Below the pieces are notes generated by a model. It saw nothing but the letters and a program-made list of their open reading frames with translations. It was not told where the DNA came from and made no database searches. This document shows positions 8,773-17,583 of a stretch of 64,000 nucleotides of DNA, piece by piece. The first letter of the stretch is position 1, and the number at the start of each line of letters is the position of its first letter. Origin of the DNA: CBDCKR01 sp964572045 (GTDB taxonomy: Bacteria > Gemmatimonadota > Gemmatimonadetes > Longimicrobiales > Gaopeijiaceae); NCBI GenBank assembly GCA_964572045.1, contig CAZNEI010000006.1, forward strand, positions 20,052 to 84,051. The letters run 5' to 3'. The position numbers and the translations under genes were made by a program.

Positions 8773-9984
8773 CTAAAGCGTGTTTCGCCGGCGGGACGGG
8801 GCGTCGACGTCTTCCTGGGTCGATCCGTCCGGGGCAAGCGATTCGATCGGCGCGACCGCGGGGCGGTCGTCCTGGGCAGCACCTCCGTGTTCCGTCACTA
8901 GACCTCCCGGTTGACGAGGGTCGTCGTGGAGAGCGGGGGGCGGGTGCGGGGGCGAAGCGTCCCTCGCCTCCCCGGTCCCGAGCACCGGATCGGGGGCGAG
9001 GGATTCGACGGGCACCACAGGCCGCCGGTCCGGGACAGGCATCGCATTGGCCACGGGCCGCCCCCCGGCAGAGGTTGGACGATGATCCATACCGCGAGAT
9101 AACTCGGCCATCCGGCGCAGGTAGACCGCGTTGTCCGGATCTTCGATCAGCAGTCTTCGGTAGATGTCGATCGCCCTGGCTACGGCGCCCTGCTCGGCGT
9201 ACAGCTCCCCCAGAGTCTGCGTACAGATCGCGTCGCCCGGCCCAGCGACATGAGCCCCGCCGCGGGTCTCGTCGAGTTTGGGGGGGGCAAGCTGCCCTAT
9301 GGGCACAGGCTCTCCCCCGGCCTGAGGCTCGGCGCTCGCGACGTCGACCAGATCGTCCAGCTGCTCCCGAGCGCCGGGGGCCAGCTCTGCGATCGAAACC
9401 AGCGGGGGCGGCATCTCGGACACGACCCCTTCGCCGATCTCGGCTGACGCAAGCTCGGCGGTCCGCTTCTCCTCGGTCACCGCAGGTCGCGACCGAGCCG
9501 GCGCCTCAGCGGCACCTCCACGCGCAGAACGCGCCGCCACCTCGGCCGCAAGGTGGTCTCTGAGGGCGGCCACCTCCAGGTCGTCGGGATCGAGCTCAAG
9601 CAGTCGTTCCAGGTACCCGGCTCGCCGTTCAACATCCGTTACGAGTTCGGCAAGGGAGCGCAGAGCCACTCGGTTTTCCGCGTCGAGCTCGAGAACCCGC
9701 TCGAACGCACGGAGCGCGTGTGCGTGCTCCCGTCGATCCCGGTAGAGCCAGCCAGTCACCACGTGGGCAGAGGCGAAGTTAGGGTGCACCGCGAGGCCTT
9801 GCTGAAGCACCTCAAGTGCCCGGTCTAGCTCTCCCAACCGGCGGTGTGTGTCCGCCAGCGGCACGAAAGCGCGACCGGTCGGATCCATCCGGGAGAGATG
9901 GAGTTCACGAAGGCGGTCGATCTGCTGATGGAGGGGTTCGGGCACGGATTGTCCGGTTCGAGGTATCCCCCCATCGGACCTCAA
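8773..9984 (-). CDS. TPR protein with repeated SLAPD-type motifs
   Basis: The frame encodes up to 403 residues with no signal peptide or membrane segment, so it is probably cytoplasmic. Tetratricopeptide-like helices occur near residues 37-68, 73-103 and 253-282. The rest is low-complexity Pro/Ala/Glu-rich linker carrying four related motifs: VSIAELAPG (196-204), VPIGQLAPP (227-235), VPVESLAPD (324-332) and APIESLAPD (378-386). The 5' codon at 9984 is TTG. GTG at 9945 with GGA upstream, or Met33, are alternative starts. It is the first gene after a good promoter and precedes aroQ. The function is not known; a scaffold role is inference only. Confidence 0.8.
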   Translation of the reverse strand: MRSDGGIPRTGQSVPEPLHQQIDRLRELHLSRMDPTGRAFVPLADTHRRLGELDRALEVLQQGLAVHPNFASAHVVTGWLYRDRREHAHALRAFERVLELDAENRVALRSLAELVTDVERRAGYLERLLELDPDDLEVAALRDHLAAEVAARSARGGAAEAPARSRPAVTEEKRTAELASAEIGEGVVSEMPPPLVSIAELAPGAREQLDDLVDVASAEPQAGGEPVPIGQLAPPKLDETRGGAHVAGPGDAICTQTLGELYAEQGAVARAIDIYRRLLIEDPDNAVYLRRMAELSRGMDHRPTSAGGRPVANAMPVPDRRPVVPVESLAPDPVLGTGEARDASPPHPPPALHDDPRQPGGLVTEHGGAAQDDRPAVAPIESLAPDGSTQEDVDAPSRRRNTL

Positions 9985-10034
9985 ACAACCGAGGAAAGAA
10001 GGGGGCCGGGTCCGCAGGCGACCCGTTGGAAGAG

Positions 10035-10064
10035 AAGATACCGATGTTGCAAAATAGGTGTCAA
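10035..10064 (-). promoter_or_regulatory. Candidate sigma70 promoter for the TPR-aroQ-efp-acc run
   Basis: On the minus strand there is a perfect -35 box TTGACA (10064-10059), an 18-nt spacer and TATCTT (10040-10035) as a 4/6 match to the -10 box. Transcription would start near 10028 and give a 5' leader of about 44-83 nt, depending on which start the TPR gene uses. It lies in the divergent intergenic space between that gene and ppiD. Confidence 0.55.
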
Positions 10065-10088
10065 CGAAGGAGCTTGAGGGCCCTCTAC

Positions 10089-10124
10089 GGTACCGTTACT
10101 CTTCAGGGTTCCCCAAGAGGTACC
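10089..10124 (+). other. Bulged inverted repeat upstream of ppiD
   Basis: GGTAC (10089-10093) pairs with GTACC (10120-10124), and inside it CTCTT (10099-10103) pairs with AAGAG (10115-10119). The result is a two-part stem with an unpaired stretch on one side and an 11-nt loop. It sits 53 nt before the ppiD start and could be an operator or a leader hairpin. There is no U-tract, so a terminator is unlikely. Confidence 0.3.
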
Positions 10125-10176
10125 GAGAAGGATCAGGTTCTCTGAGCCGCCGCACGCGCCGAGGAGTGGCCGGGCC

Positions 10177-12003
10177 ATGATGCGTCAGATGAGGGAGAAC
10201 ACGAAGTGGATCATGTTGATCACGGCATTGGCCTTCGTGGGTCTCATGGTGTTCGAGTGGGGCATGGACATCACGGGGAGAAGCGGGCTGTCCGTCGGCG
10301 AGATCGGCAGCGTGAACGGTGAGCCCGTAAGTTACGACGAGTACAACTTTACCTACAGCCGCCTCTTCGATCAGATCCAGAACTCGCAGGAGGATCCGGT
10401 CACAAGCCAGCAGATCAGCGATATCGAGGATCTCGCCTGGGACGAGGTCGTGAATCAGGCCCTGATCGGACAGGAGTTGGCGAGACGAGGGATTGCGGTC
10501 ACGGACGAAGAGATTCGCGACGCTGCTCGCTTCAGCCCGCCTCCCGAACTCACTGCGAGCCCTGCGTTCCAGACCGACGGGGCCTTCGACATCCAAAAGT
10601 ACCAGGCCTTCATCTCCTCGCCTACGGTGGATGATCAGCTCCTGCTCCAGCTGGAGGCCTACTACCGGGAGGTCATCCCGCGGAGCAAGCTCCTGAGGCA
10701 GCTGTCCTCCGACGTTTACGTCACGGACGCCGAGCTCTGGCAGGACTTCCGGGATCGGAACGAACAAATCGCGATACGCTACATCGCCCTCAACCCTTCC
10801 CAGCGCGTCGCGGACTCGCTCGTATTTGTCTCACCGGACGAGGTAGAAGACTACTACGGCGAGCACCGAGATGACTTTGCGGTTCCGGCTCAGGCCTCGG
10901 TCCGGGTGGTACTCCTGGACAAGACGCCGACCGCCTCCGATACCGCAGCCGCAGCCGCAGCCGCGGCGGAGATCCGTCAAGAGATCAACAATGGAGTGGA
11001 TTTCGACGAGATCCTGGCGCGGCCCCGGGTGTCACCCGGATCAGGCGATCTCGGATGGTTCAGCGAGGGACGGGTGGTCCCGGAATTGTCCGAGGCCGCC
11101 TTCGCCGCCACCCCGGGGGAGATCACCGAACCGCTACGGACTTCGTTCGGCTACCACATCCTTGAGATACAGGACAAGGCGGCCGACAGTGTGCAGGCTC
11201 GCCATATCTTGGTCGCCTTTGAGCGCACTGACGAGTCCGAACTGGAGCTCCTGACGTTGGCGGACTCGCTCGAAGGACTGGGCGAGTCCAGGTCCGTGGC
11301 CGAGGCAGCCGATATCCTGGGGCTCCAGGTCGATAACGCCACGCTCAGCCGGGATTTTGCCTTCATCGCCGGCGTGGGTCAGGTGGGTGAGGGCTCGGAC
11401 TGGGCCTTCGAGGAAGCTCTGGCCGATGACGTGAGCCCCGTCTTCGAGACCAGACAGGCGTTCTACATGCTTGAGCTCGTCGAAACGCGGGAGGCCGGCT
11501 TTATCGCCTTGGAAGATGCTCGAGCGTCCATCGAGCAGGAGCTGCGGGCCCTCAAGAAGCTCGAAGCGGTCAAGGCGGAAGGGGAAGAGGTCGTGGCCGA
11601 GATCCGGAGTGGCGCCGTGTTGGACGAGGTCGCCGACAGCCGGAGCCTCGACATCGACGACGCCAGCCCGTTCGCGCGCGTGGACTTTGTTCCGGGCCTC
11701 GGCCGGCTGAATGCTCCCGTCGGAGCCGGATTCGGCCTCTATCAGGGGCAGGTCAGCGATGTCGTGGCCGGGAACGGCAATGCCTTTATTATCGAGCTCG
11801 TCGACTACATCGCCGCCGACACTACACTCTTTGAGGAGGAGAAGGAGGCCCGGCGCGCGCAGCTCGTGGCGGGTGTACAGCAGACCCGCCTACAGGACTG
11901 GCTCCGGGGACTTAGGGCCGTGGCCCGCATCGTGGACCGGCGGGACGAGGTCCTGAACGTCGATCCCGCCGATCAGGCGCCGCAGATTCCTCTGGCGTTC
12001 TAA
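10177..12003 (+). CDS. ppiD: PpiD/SurA-like membrane-anchored peptidyl-prolyl isomerase
   Basis: This is a periplasmic folding factor for exported proteins, anchored in the inner membrane. The 608-residue product has one N-terminal membrane segment (about residues 11-30) and a SurA_N-like chaperone region beginning GSVNGEPVSYDEY. A parvulin domain around residues 235-330 contains SGDLGWFSEGRVVPE and the family ending FGYHILEIQD. A second, degenerate rotamase-like half starts at QARHILVAF. An Ala8 run near residue 255 comes from GCAGCC repeats. GAGGAG lies ten nucleotides before the ATG. It is the only plus-strand gene in the window and converges on tatA. Confidence 0.85.
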   Translation: MMRQMRENTKWIMLITALAFVGLMVFEWGMDITGRSGLSVGEIGSVNGEPVSYDEYNFTYSRLFDQIQNSQEDPVTSQQISDIEDLAWDEVVNQALIGQELARRGIAVTDEEIRDAARFSPPPELTASPAFQTDGAFDIQKYQAFISSPTVDDQLLLQLEAYYREVIPRSKLLRQLSSDVYVTDAELWQDFRDRNEQIAIRYIALNPSQRVADSLVFVSPDEVEDYYGEHRDDFAVPAQASVRVVLLDKTPTASDTAAAAAAAAEIRQEINNGVDFDEILARPRVSPGSGDLGWFSEGRVVPELSEAAFAATPGEITEPLRTSFGYHILEIQDKAADSVQARHILVAFERTDESELELLTLADSLEGLGESRSVAEAADILGLQVDNATLSRDFAFIAGVGQVGEGSDWAFEEALADDVSPVFETRQAFYMLELVETREAGFIALEDARASIEQELRALKKLEAVKAEGEEVVAEIRSGAVLDEVADSRSLDIDDASPFARVDFVPGLGRLNAPVGAGFGLYQGQVSDVVAGNGNAFIIELVDYIAADTTLFEEEKEARRAQLVAGVQQTRLQDWLRGLRAVARIVDRRDEVLNVDPADQAPQIPLAF

Positions 12004-12140
12004 GATCCCGCGGCTGCCGACCGCGACCGGATGATCAAGACCGACCCAGGCGTCCGGAGTTTCGATCGCTTCCGGATCGGGTTCGCTGAAGGCCGGTCCG
12101 GAGCCCCACGGTCTTGGAACCGCCAGGCGTACCGGCTCCC

Positions 12141-12434
12141 CTATTGGTCCGTAGCGGAAGACCCAGAGCTCTCGCGCTGATCCGCGCCTGACGTCGTCAG
12201 CTTTCGAGGCTCCCCCTCTCCATTGCCCTCCTGCGAAGTCGAGGACGGCACCGACTCCTTCGCTCGCAGGGGAGCCTGGACTTCCCGTTCGATTTCTCGA
12301 ATCGAGCCCTTGAACTCCCGGATGCCCTTCCCCAGCGATGATCCAATCTCCGGAAGCCGCTTGGCACCGAAGAGGAGGAGGACGACCAGAAAGATGAGCA
12401 GCATCTCCCACATGCCGAGTCCGCCGAGTCCCAT
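12141..12434 (-). CDS. tatA: Twin-arginine translocase subunit TatA
   Basis: TatA forms the protein-conducting part of the Tat pathway for folded proteins. The 97-residue product has the classic layout: a short N-terminus, one membrane helix (about residues 9-22), the hinge FGAKRLPEIGSSLGKGI, an amphipathic helix (about residues 25-50), and a charged, Ser-rich disordered tail. The phenylalanine and glycine of the FG hinge are present. tatC is about 5 kb upstream in the transcription direction, so the two are not in one operon. The 137 bp between its end and the convergent ppiD end holds no gene. Confidence 0.93.
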   Translation of the reverse strand: MGLGGLGMWEMLLIFLVVLLLFGAKRLPEIGSSLGKGIREFKGSIREIEREVQAPLRAKESVPSSTSQEGNGEGEPRKLTTSGADQRESSGSSATDQ

Positions 12435-12473
12435 AGTTTCAACCTCCAGTCACGCGTCTTCCCGCTCCCCGCC

Positions 12474-12761
12474 TCAGATCCAGGATCGGACAATAAAGGC
12501 AACGATCGAGATTCCAACGAGCGTCAGCACGTTCAAGCTGAATGTCAGCGGCCCAATCGTGAGCGCAAGAGCGACCAAGTCGACGGACATCGGCCCGACG
12601 GACGCTTCCACCGCAGTGGTGAGAAACGATCTGGCTGCGCTCTCGGGAAGAAACAGCTCGCACAGCTTGGTAGCCAGCCCACCGAGCAGAAGCCCGAGGG
12701 CCCCGGTGAGGGCCACTCTCTTGGCGCTCCGCCGATACGTATCAACTAGCATACGGTCCAT
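12474..12761 (-). CDS. Small DUF4321-like membrane protein
   Basis: This 95-residue protein has two hydrophobic stretches: residues about 17-37, with the glycine motif GLLLGGLATKLCELFLP, and residues about 60-92, with LTIGPLTFSLNVLTLVGIS. The pattern of a glycine-rich first helix, a Leu-Pro exit, and a second segment containing the LxLTxGxxxxxLN signature resembles the DUF4321 family of unknown function. That match is from memory of the family, not a search. It lies 39 nt upstream of tatA and 57 nt downstream of the polyprenyl synthase, so the three are probably co-transcribed. Confidence 0.7.
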   Translation of the reverse strand: MDRMLVDTYRRSAKRVALTGALGLLLGGLATKLCELFLPESAARSFLTTAVEASVGPMSVDLVALALTIGPLTFSLNVLTLVGISIVAFIVRSWI

Positions 12762-12818
12762 CCACGTGTCGGGTTCCCATGCTCCTCGGGCGCCGAAGGC
12801 CCGGAGTCCGGGCCGATA

Positions 12819-13832
12819 TCACCGATCCCGGCCAACCGCATAGGCCACGGCACTCTGCAGTGCTTCGACGGCGGGATCCTGGGGAAGGTCGAGGAGAACC
12901 TCGACAGCGCGGTCGGCGTAGAGGTTTGCCTGGTCCCTGGCGTAGTGGATGCCGCCGCGGTCTTGCACGATCCCGACGACGCGCTGGATCTCCTCGTCGG
13001 ACGCGTCGACCCGGGTGAAGAAGTCGCGTATTTCGGCCATCTCAGCAGCCGACACATGGGGCAAAGCTCCCACCAGCGGCAAGGTGACCTTGCGTTCCCT
13101 CAAATCGTGGCCGGACGGCTTTCCCGTCACCGCCTCCGAGCCCGTGTAGTCGAGGAGGTCATCGGCGATTTGGAACGCCATTCCGAGATTGTGCCCAAAG
13201 AGCGCAAGCGCCCGCCGGTATTCCCGGACTCCATCCAGCGCACCCATCTCGCACGCAGCCGACATGAGCGAAGCCGTCTTTGCCGCGATGAGCCGGTAGT
13301 AGTCCTCCTCTGTGAACTCGAGGGCGTCGTAGGACGTCAGCTGCCGCATCTCCCCGACGCTCATTTCATTGGTGGCAGCGGCCAGGACAGCCAACGAGTC
13401 GAACTTCCCCAGTCTCGTCAGTTCGCCGATCGAGAGGCTGTACAGATAATCGCCCATGATAATGGCGATCTGGTGGGTCCACAGCGTGTTGACTGTCGGA
13501 AGACCGCGTCGAAGGACGCTGTGATCCACCGCGTCGTCGTGGACTAGTGTGGCCAAGTGGACCAACTCGACCACGGCCCCGACCGTTACCGCATCTCCGG
13601 AGGGCTTCTCCCCGACCTGGTTAGCCAGCAGCAGCAGTGTGGGTCGGAAGAGCTTCCCCTTCATAAGCAGGAGGTATCCGTTGACCTCTTCGACCACGTC
13701 GAAGTCGGAAACGACGATTCGCCTCAGCTCGTCCTGTACGGCTTCGAGGCGCTCCCCTACAAGGGACTGCACGGCGGAAAGGCCCGGAGGAGCCTCACTC
13801 ACGAGCGAACTCAGGCCGACCTCCATCAGCAC
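12819..13832 (-). CDS. ispB: Long-chain polyprenyl diphosphate synthase
   Basis: This trans-prenyltransferase builds the side chain of respiratory quinones by adding isopentenyl units to farnesyl diphosphate. The 337-residue product shows the KGKLFRP substrate-binding segment (residues 58-64), the first Asp-rich motif DDAVD (residues 99-103) and the second DDLLD (residues 224-228). It also has GDYLYS and the usual all-helical spacing. A chain length of eight to ten units is typical for relatives of IspB, but length cannot be read from the sequence. The start is GTG at 13832 or the ATG two codons on. It opens a run continuing into the DUF4321-like gene and tatA. Confidence 0.9.
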   Translation of the reverse strand: MLMEVGLSSLVSEAPPGLSAVQSLVGERLEAVQDELRRIVVSDFDVVEEVNGYLLLMKGKLFRPTLLLLANQVGEKPSGDAVTVGAVVELVHLATLVHDDAVDHSVLRRGLPTVNTLWTHQIAIIMGDYLYSLSIGELTRLGKFDSLAVLAAATNEMSVGEMRQLTSYDALEFTEEDYYRLIAAKTASLMSAACEMGALDGVREYRRALALFGHNLGMAFQIADDLLDYTGSEAVTGKPSGHDLRERKVTLPLVGALPHVSAAEMAEIRDFFTRVDASDEEIQRVVGIVQDRGGIHYARDQANLYADRAVEVLLDLPQDPAVEALQSAVAYAVGRDR

Positions 13833-14592
13833 AGGGCCAAGTCCGACGTTGCCACCGTTCGGGCCGCAGAGGGGTTTGTAGAGGCGGAGGGTCGGGAGCC
13901 GGCCGGAGAAGGAGGGTCGAGAGTCTGGGGCGTCGCAACGTGATGCCTGAGCGGTCTCATTGGGTGGTCTGTCCCCTCACGTCGCAGCCCCGCCGCGACT
14001 CGCCGTCATGCCAACGCCGCCCCTCGCACGACGCTGCACCCCGCGCACTCCGCTCGCAACTCGTTGCAGGAGCCTTCTCCAAATCCGGAGGGTCGACACG
14101 ACTCAGCCACGTCTAGGCGGGCGTTGGGATGGAGCACTAATCTGCCTTCAACAGCTCGAAGCACAAGGGTATGGGTGCGAGAGACCGACCAACCGCCCGC
14201 AAGGGCAGACGCTCCGGGTGAGCTTCGGGTCCGGAAGCACGTGGTCGTCCCGCTAGCCCGGCGGCGCGGAGCACCTACCCATCCTGACCCTGGACTTCGC
14301 GAGCCACACAGCCCGCCCAGGGGGCGTATGGGCAGAGGCTCGCAGGGAGAATGGGAGAATGCTTCCGCGAGGGTCCGTAGAGAGCTGGGCCGAGCCCGGA
14401 GCCAGTCCGGCCCTCCACCTCCGGCTCGGCAACGCGGGGGCCAGACGTCGCAGGTCCAATCCTGGAATCCCGGCTCCCGGACTTCCGACCGTCCTCAGAA
14501 CGGGAGCGAGGGCAGCGCCGCCAGGCACGAGTAAGGAGCCCCTTGTCGGTGCGCGGCCGTCCTTGGGCCCCGCCCTACACCCGCCATCGGGC
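13833..14592 (-). other. 760-bp stretch without a convincing gene
   Basis: Between the lptD stop and the polyprenyl synthase start, open frames exist on both strands. Their translations are Arg/Pro/Gly-rich with no recognisable motif and no good ribosome-binding site. I looked for tRNA T-arms, RNase P RNA, tmRNA and SRP RNA signatures and found none convincing. It should hold the end of the lptD transcript and the promoter of the isoprenoid-tatA run, but I could not pick a clear -35/-10 pair. Confidence 0.6.
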
Positions 14593-17583
14593 CTAGAAGC
14601 GGTTGTCCAGCTCCTGGTTGCGCTGGTTGTAGTCGAACTTCAGGTCGCGGTTGTCGGTGAGGGACACCTGAAACCGGAAGGTCCAGTTCCCCGTGGCGGT
14701 CTGCATGAAATCAAAGTTGGCCTCCCAACGGTGCAGGTCGCGCGTGAGGCGGATACGGTGATCCGTGAAGCTCGTCGTGTCGATATCGTACGACGTGCCC
14801 CACGTAAGGCTCCATTTCTCGGTTGGTCGGAGGCGTAAGCCGATCTGAACGAGCTGGCTAGCCGGCAGCGTCTCGTCGCGGTTCCGGCGCAAGGAGTAGT
14901 TTACGTTGGCCGACCAGGTGCCCGCAGCCCCGCGACTGCGCGGCCCCCGATCGATGGGGGAGCTGGAGCCGGGCACAATGGCTGCCTCGTCGCTCAGCAC
15001 GCTCAGGTCGCCAAGCGTGCCGAGGAGTGGATCGAGATCCGCGGGATCGTCCCCAAGAACCGGAATCGTGTCGGTTTCCTCCGGGGCCTGCTCCTCCTCT
15101 TCCCCACCACCCTTCAACAGTCGGCCGAGGGCCAAGAGCACTCCCGACGTATTGCTCATGGCAAAAGAGAAATTGAGTTGCGACAGCACCGGATCGAAGC
15201 TTCGCTTGCCGTCGTCGTCCCGTTCGAACAGGTCGTGCTCGACCGACACCGTCATGCCACGCAAGAAGTCGGAGCTGATCTGGTTCTGGAGCCGGGTGGT
15301 GGTGAACCCTGCGAGGAAGTCGTCCTCGTCGGAAGCTCGAACGAAATCGTAGTTGACCACGCTGGTCCGGATACCCAGCAGATTGACGATCCGCGCAGCC
15401 GGGAGCCTGGTGGGTCCACCTTCGGCCTCGCGCTCCGCTTGACGAAGCGCCGTGGCCTCCGCCTCGGCGGCAAGGGAGTCGGCCCGAGCCTGCGCGAGGG
15501 AGTCGGCGAGGAATGGATCCTCCGCGAAGTCGAACTCCTCGAACTCCTCGAACTCCTCGAACTCCTCCTCGACTGGCTCCTCTTCCTCATCTTCGGGGAG
15601 CTTCGCCTCGAACGTCTGGTTGAATCCGATGCTGAGCTGCTTCCGGGCTTTGGATTCCCGTGCTCCGAACACCGTCTCCTGGAGTTCGGACGGCAGGACG
15701 CCGGGTGCATAGGAATAGGAAAACGACGGGGACATCTTGTGGCGGATGGCTTCGAATCCGGCGATACCCCCGTAGAAGCCGTAGATGTCGCTCTTCAGCC
15801 GCGCCCCCAAGGAGATTCGGGTGGGGCCGGAGACGAAGCTCGACGCCTCCGAAATGTCATCGGAGCGCTTCAAGGCTCCCGAGAGGCTCAGGTCCGGCGT
15901 CAGCGTCGTGGTGCCGATAAGGCGCTGCTGATAGCCGAACGACGTGTTCCATGTGACGTCGGCCGTGCTCTTGTCGACAAAGCCAGTTGGAAGCGGCGAC
16001 AGCGTGTCGGACGGGAACGCTACCAGGGCCGGCACGTCCAGCACGCTCGAACCCATGAAGGATAGGCTCTGAGCCCACGAAAGCCCCCCGAGGTTGAACG
16101 AGCTGCTCACGCTCCCCGCCGTCCTCGTGGCGTCGGCCAGCCGCTCCGAAAAGGACTCCGTCTGCTCTGGCCGATCAGTGACGCTCCGGCTGTACCGAGC
16201 GCTTCCCGACCAAGTGAGGTTGTTGTAGAACCGAGCTCTGCTCTCAGGAGCCGGAAAGAGCGTGAGAGTCTTTAGGGATAGGTTGGCTGTGGGAAGCGTC
16301 ATCTCCACGCGGTCGTCACTCAAGAACTGCCGGCGGTTCGCACTCACCGAGAGCGTTCCCCAGTCGAAGCGTCGGTTCAAACCGCCGTCGGAGTTAATCG
16401 ACTGGGTGACCTCCCTAGGATCGAAGGAGTTCTCCCGCACAAACTGGGCGCTTGACGCCCACCTCGCCGACGCACGGAACGAGGTTCGCTCGTCCATCTG
16501 CCAGTTGTGTCCCGTATCGAACGTGAACTCTCTCCCGCCGTTCGATCTCCAGAAGCGACGCACGTTCGCGCGTCCGTCCAGGAATCTGCGGGTGACCCTG
16601 TACCGAAACCCTCCCGTCAAAGAGGTGAAGTGGTCGCTCCACCAGTCCATAGCCACTGTAGCGTCCGCGTAGTCGCTGATGGCCCAGAAGAACCCGACGT
16701 TCGAAAGCCTCCGGGACTGGCCTCTCGACGTTCGCACTACGTCACTCAGACCGAAGCGCGGAGGCAGGACTCCGCTGCGTCGGCCCGTCTCCGTGCTCTG
16801 GAAGATAAAGGGAAGCCACAGCACCGGTACGTCAGCGAAGTTGAGCGTAACGTTGCGGGCCACGAGCCAGCTGCCGCCGATCGCCTTGAGCTCGCGTGCA
16901 GCGAAGTGATAGTGCGGCCTCTCCTCCTCGCATGAGGTAAAGTTGATATGGTGGCCGAAGACCGTGTCCGGGAGGATCGACGGCAGGTCTCCGTGCATGA
17001 TCCATGTCGCACCCTCGGTCAGCCTCGTCTCAGCCTCGAAGGCCGATCCCCGGCCCTCCCTTAGATCATAGATGATGTTCGAACTCCGAACCGGCTCCTC
17101 CCCCGGCCGCTCCGTCACCGTCTCGCCCGCTGTCCACACCAGCGAGTCCGCCATTGTGATGGTGTCAGTGGCCGTGATCGACTCTCGCTCACGATCGAGC
17201 TGCGCCGGCGATCCGTCGGCGCCGATGAGAACCAGGCGGTGCTCGTCGGTGGCTTCGAAGCGAGCCTGCTCCCCGCTATAGTGGACCGCGCTGTAGCCCG
17301 GGAGCGCGAGGAGGACCTCCATGAAGTCGTCCTCCGCGGTCGGGGGTCGGGGCGAGGAAGGCTGCCTGTCTCCGAGTGAATCCCGGAACAGCGCCGAGTC
17401 CACTCCCGGAGGCTTCGCGAGAACGACAAGTCGTTCGAGGATCCGCAAGCGGGTCGAGTCGACCTCTTCTTCCCCGACCACCTGTCCGGAGGTCGGGGCG
17501 GCAATCAGCAGGCCCGCAGCGAATGTCCAAGATACGATGACCCAGCAAGCGAGCCGACCCGCAGGCTGTGCCCCAAGCATCAC
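14593..17583 (-). CDS. lptD: LPS-assembly outer-membrane protein LptD
   Basis: LptD is the beta-barrel that inserts lipopolysaccharide into the outer leaflet. The 996-residue product has a signal peptide (cleavage near TSGQ), an N-terminal OstA-like jellyroll with LRLLRADG-type pattern weakly preserved, and a very long C-terminal region of alternating amphipathic strands ending in DNRF, a C-terminal aromatic typical of barrels. Near residues 660-690 there is a very acidic stretch with four EEF repeats. The family match (the phylum-typical putative LptD) rests on architecture more than on cysteine motifs. It overlaps tatC by 4 nt. No lptE was seen. Confidence 0.8.
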   Translation of the reverse strand: MMLGAQPAGRLACWVIVSWTFAAGLLIAAPTSGQVVGEEEVDSTRLRILERLVVLAKPPGVDSALFRDSLGDRQPSSPRPPTAEDDFMEVLLALPGYSAVHYSGEQARFEATDEHRLVLIGADGSPAQLDRERESITATDTITMADSLVWTAGETVTERPGEEPVRSSNIIYDLREGRGSAFEAETRLTEGATWIMHGDLPSILPDTVFGHHINFTSCEEERPHYHFAARELKAIGGSWLVARNVTLNFADVPVLWLPFIFQSTETGRRSGVLPPRFGLSDVVRTSRGQSRRLSNVGFFWAISDYADATVAMDWWSDHFTSLTGGFRYRVTRRFLDGRANVRRFWRSNGGREFTFDTGHNWQMDERTSFRASARWASSAQFVRENSFDPREVTQSINSDGGLNRRFDWGTLSVSANRRQFLSDDRVEMTLPTANLSLKTLTLFPAPESRARFYNNLTWSGSARYSRSVTDRPEQTESFSERLADATRTAGSVSSSFNLGGLSWAQSLSFMGSSVLDVPALVAFPSDTLSPLPTGFVDKSTADVTWNTSFGYQQRLIGTTTLTPDLSLSGALKRSDDISEASSFVSGPTRISLGARLKSDIYGFYGGIAGFEAIRHKMSPSFSYSYAPGVLPSELQETVFGARESKARKQLSIGFNQTFEAKLPEDEEEEPVEEEFEEFEEFEEFDFAEDPFLADSLAQARADSLAAEAEATALRQAEREAEGGPTRLPAARIVNLLGIRTSVVNYDFVRASDEDDFLAGFTTTRLQNQISSDFLRGMTVSVEHDLFERDDDGKRSFDPVLSQLNFSFAMSNTSGVLLALGRLLKGGGEEEEQAPEETDTIPVLGDDPADLDPLLGTLGDLSVLSDEAAIVPGSSSPIDRGPRSRGAAGTWSANVNYSLRRNRDETLPASQLVQIGLRLRPTEKWSLTWGTSYDIDTTSFTDHRIRLTRDLHRWEANFDFMQTATGNWTFRFQVSLTDNRDLKFDYNQRNQELDNRF
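15532..15567 (-). repeat. 9-bp minisatellite, four exact copies, inside lptD
   Basis: GAACTCCTC (plus strand) is repeated four times with no mismatch. Read on the coding strand each unit is GAGGAGTTC, so the array encodes (Glu-Glu-Phe)x4 at residues 673-684 of LptD. The 9-bp unit keeps the frame whenever a copy is gained or lost. Confidence 0.95.

Noticed and set aside
9280..9287. Eight-base G run in the TPR gene as a phase-variation tract
   Set aside because: It encodes LAPP in one of the repeated motifs in a gene with no surface role. Without strain comparison it is not better than chance.
14440..14480. Possible tRNA or RNase P fragment (GGTCCAATCC and, on the minus strand, GGAAGTCCGGG)
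   Set aside because: The T-loop is one base short, the RNase P-like piece lacks the matching downstream conserved region, and no full fold could be drawn.
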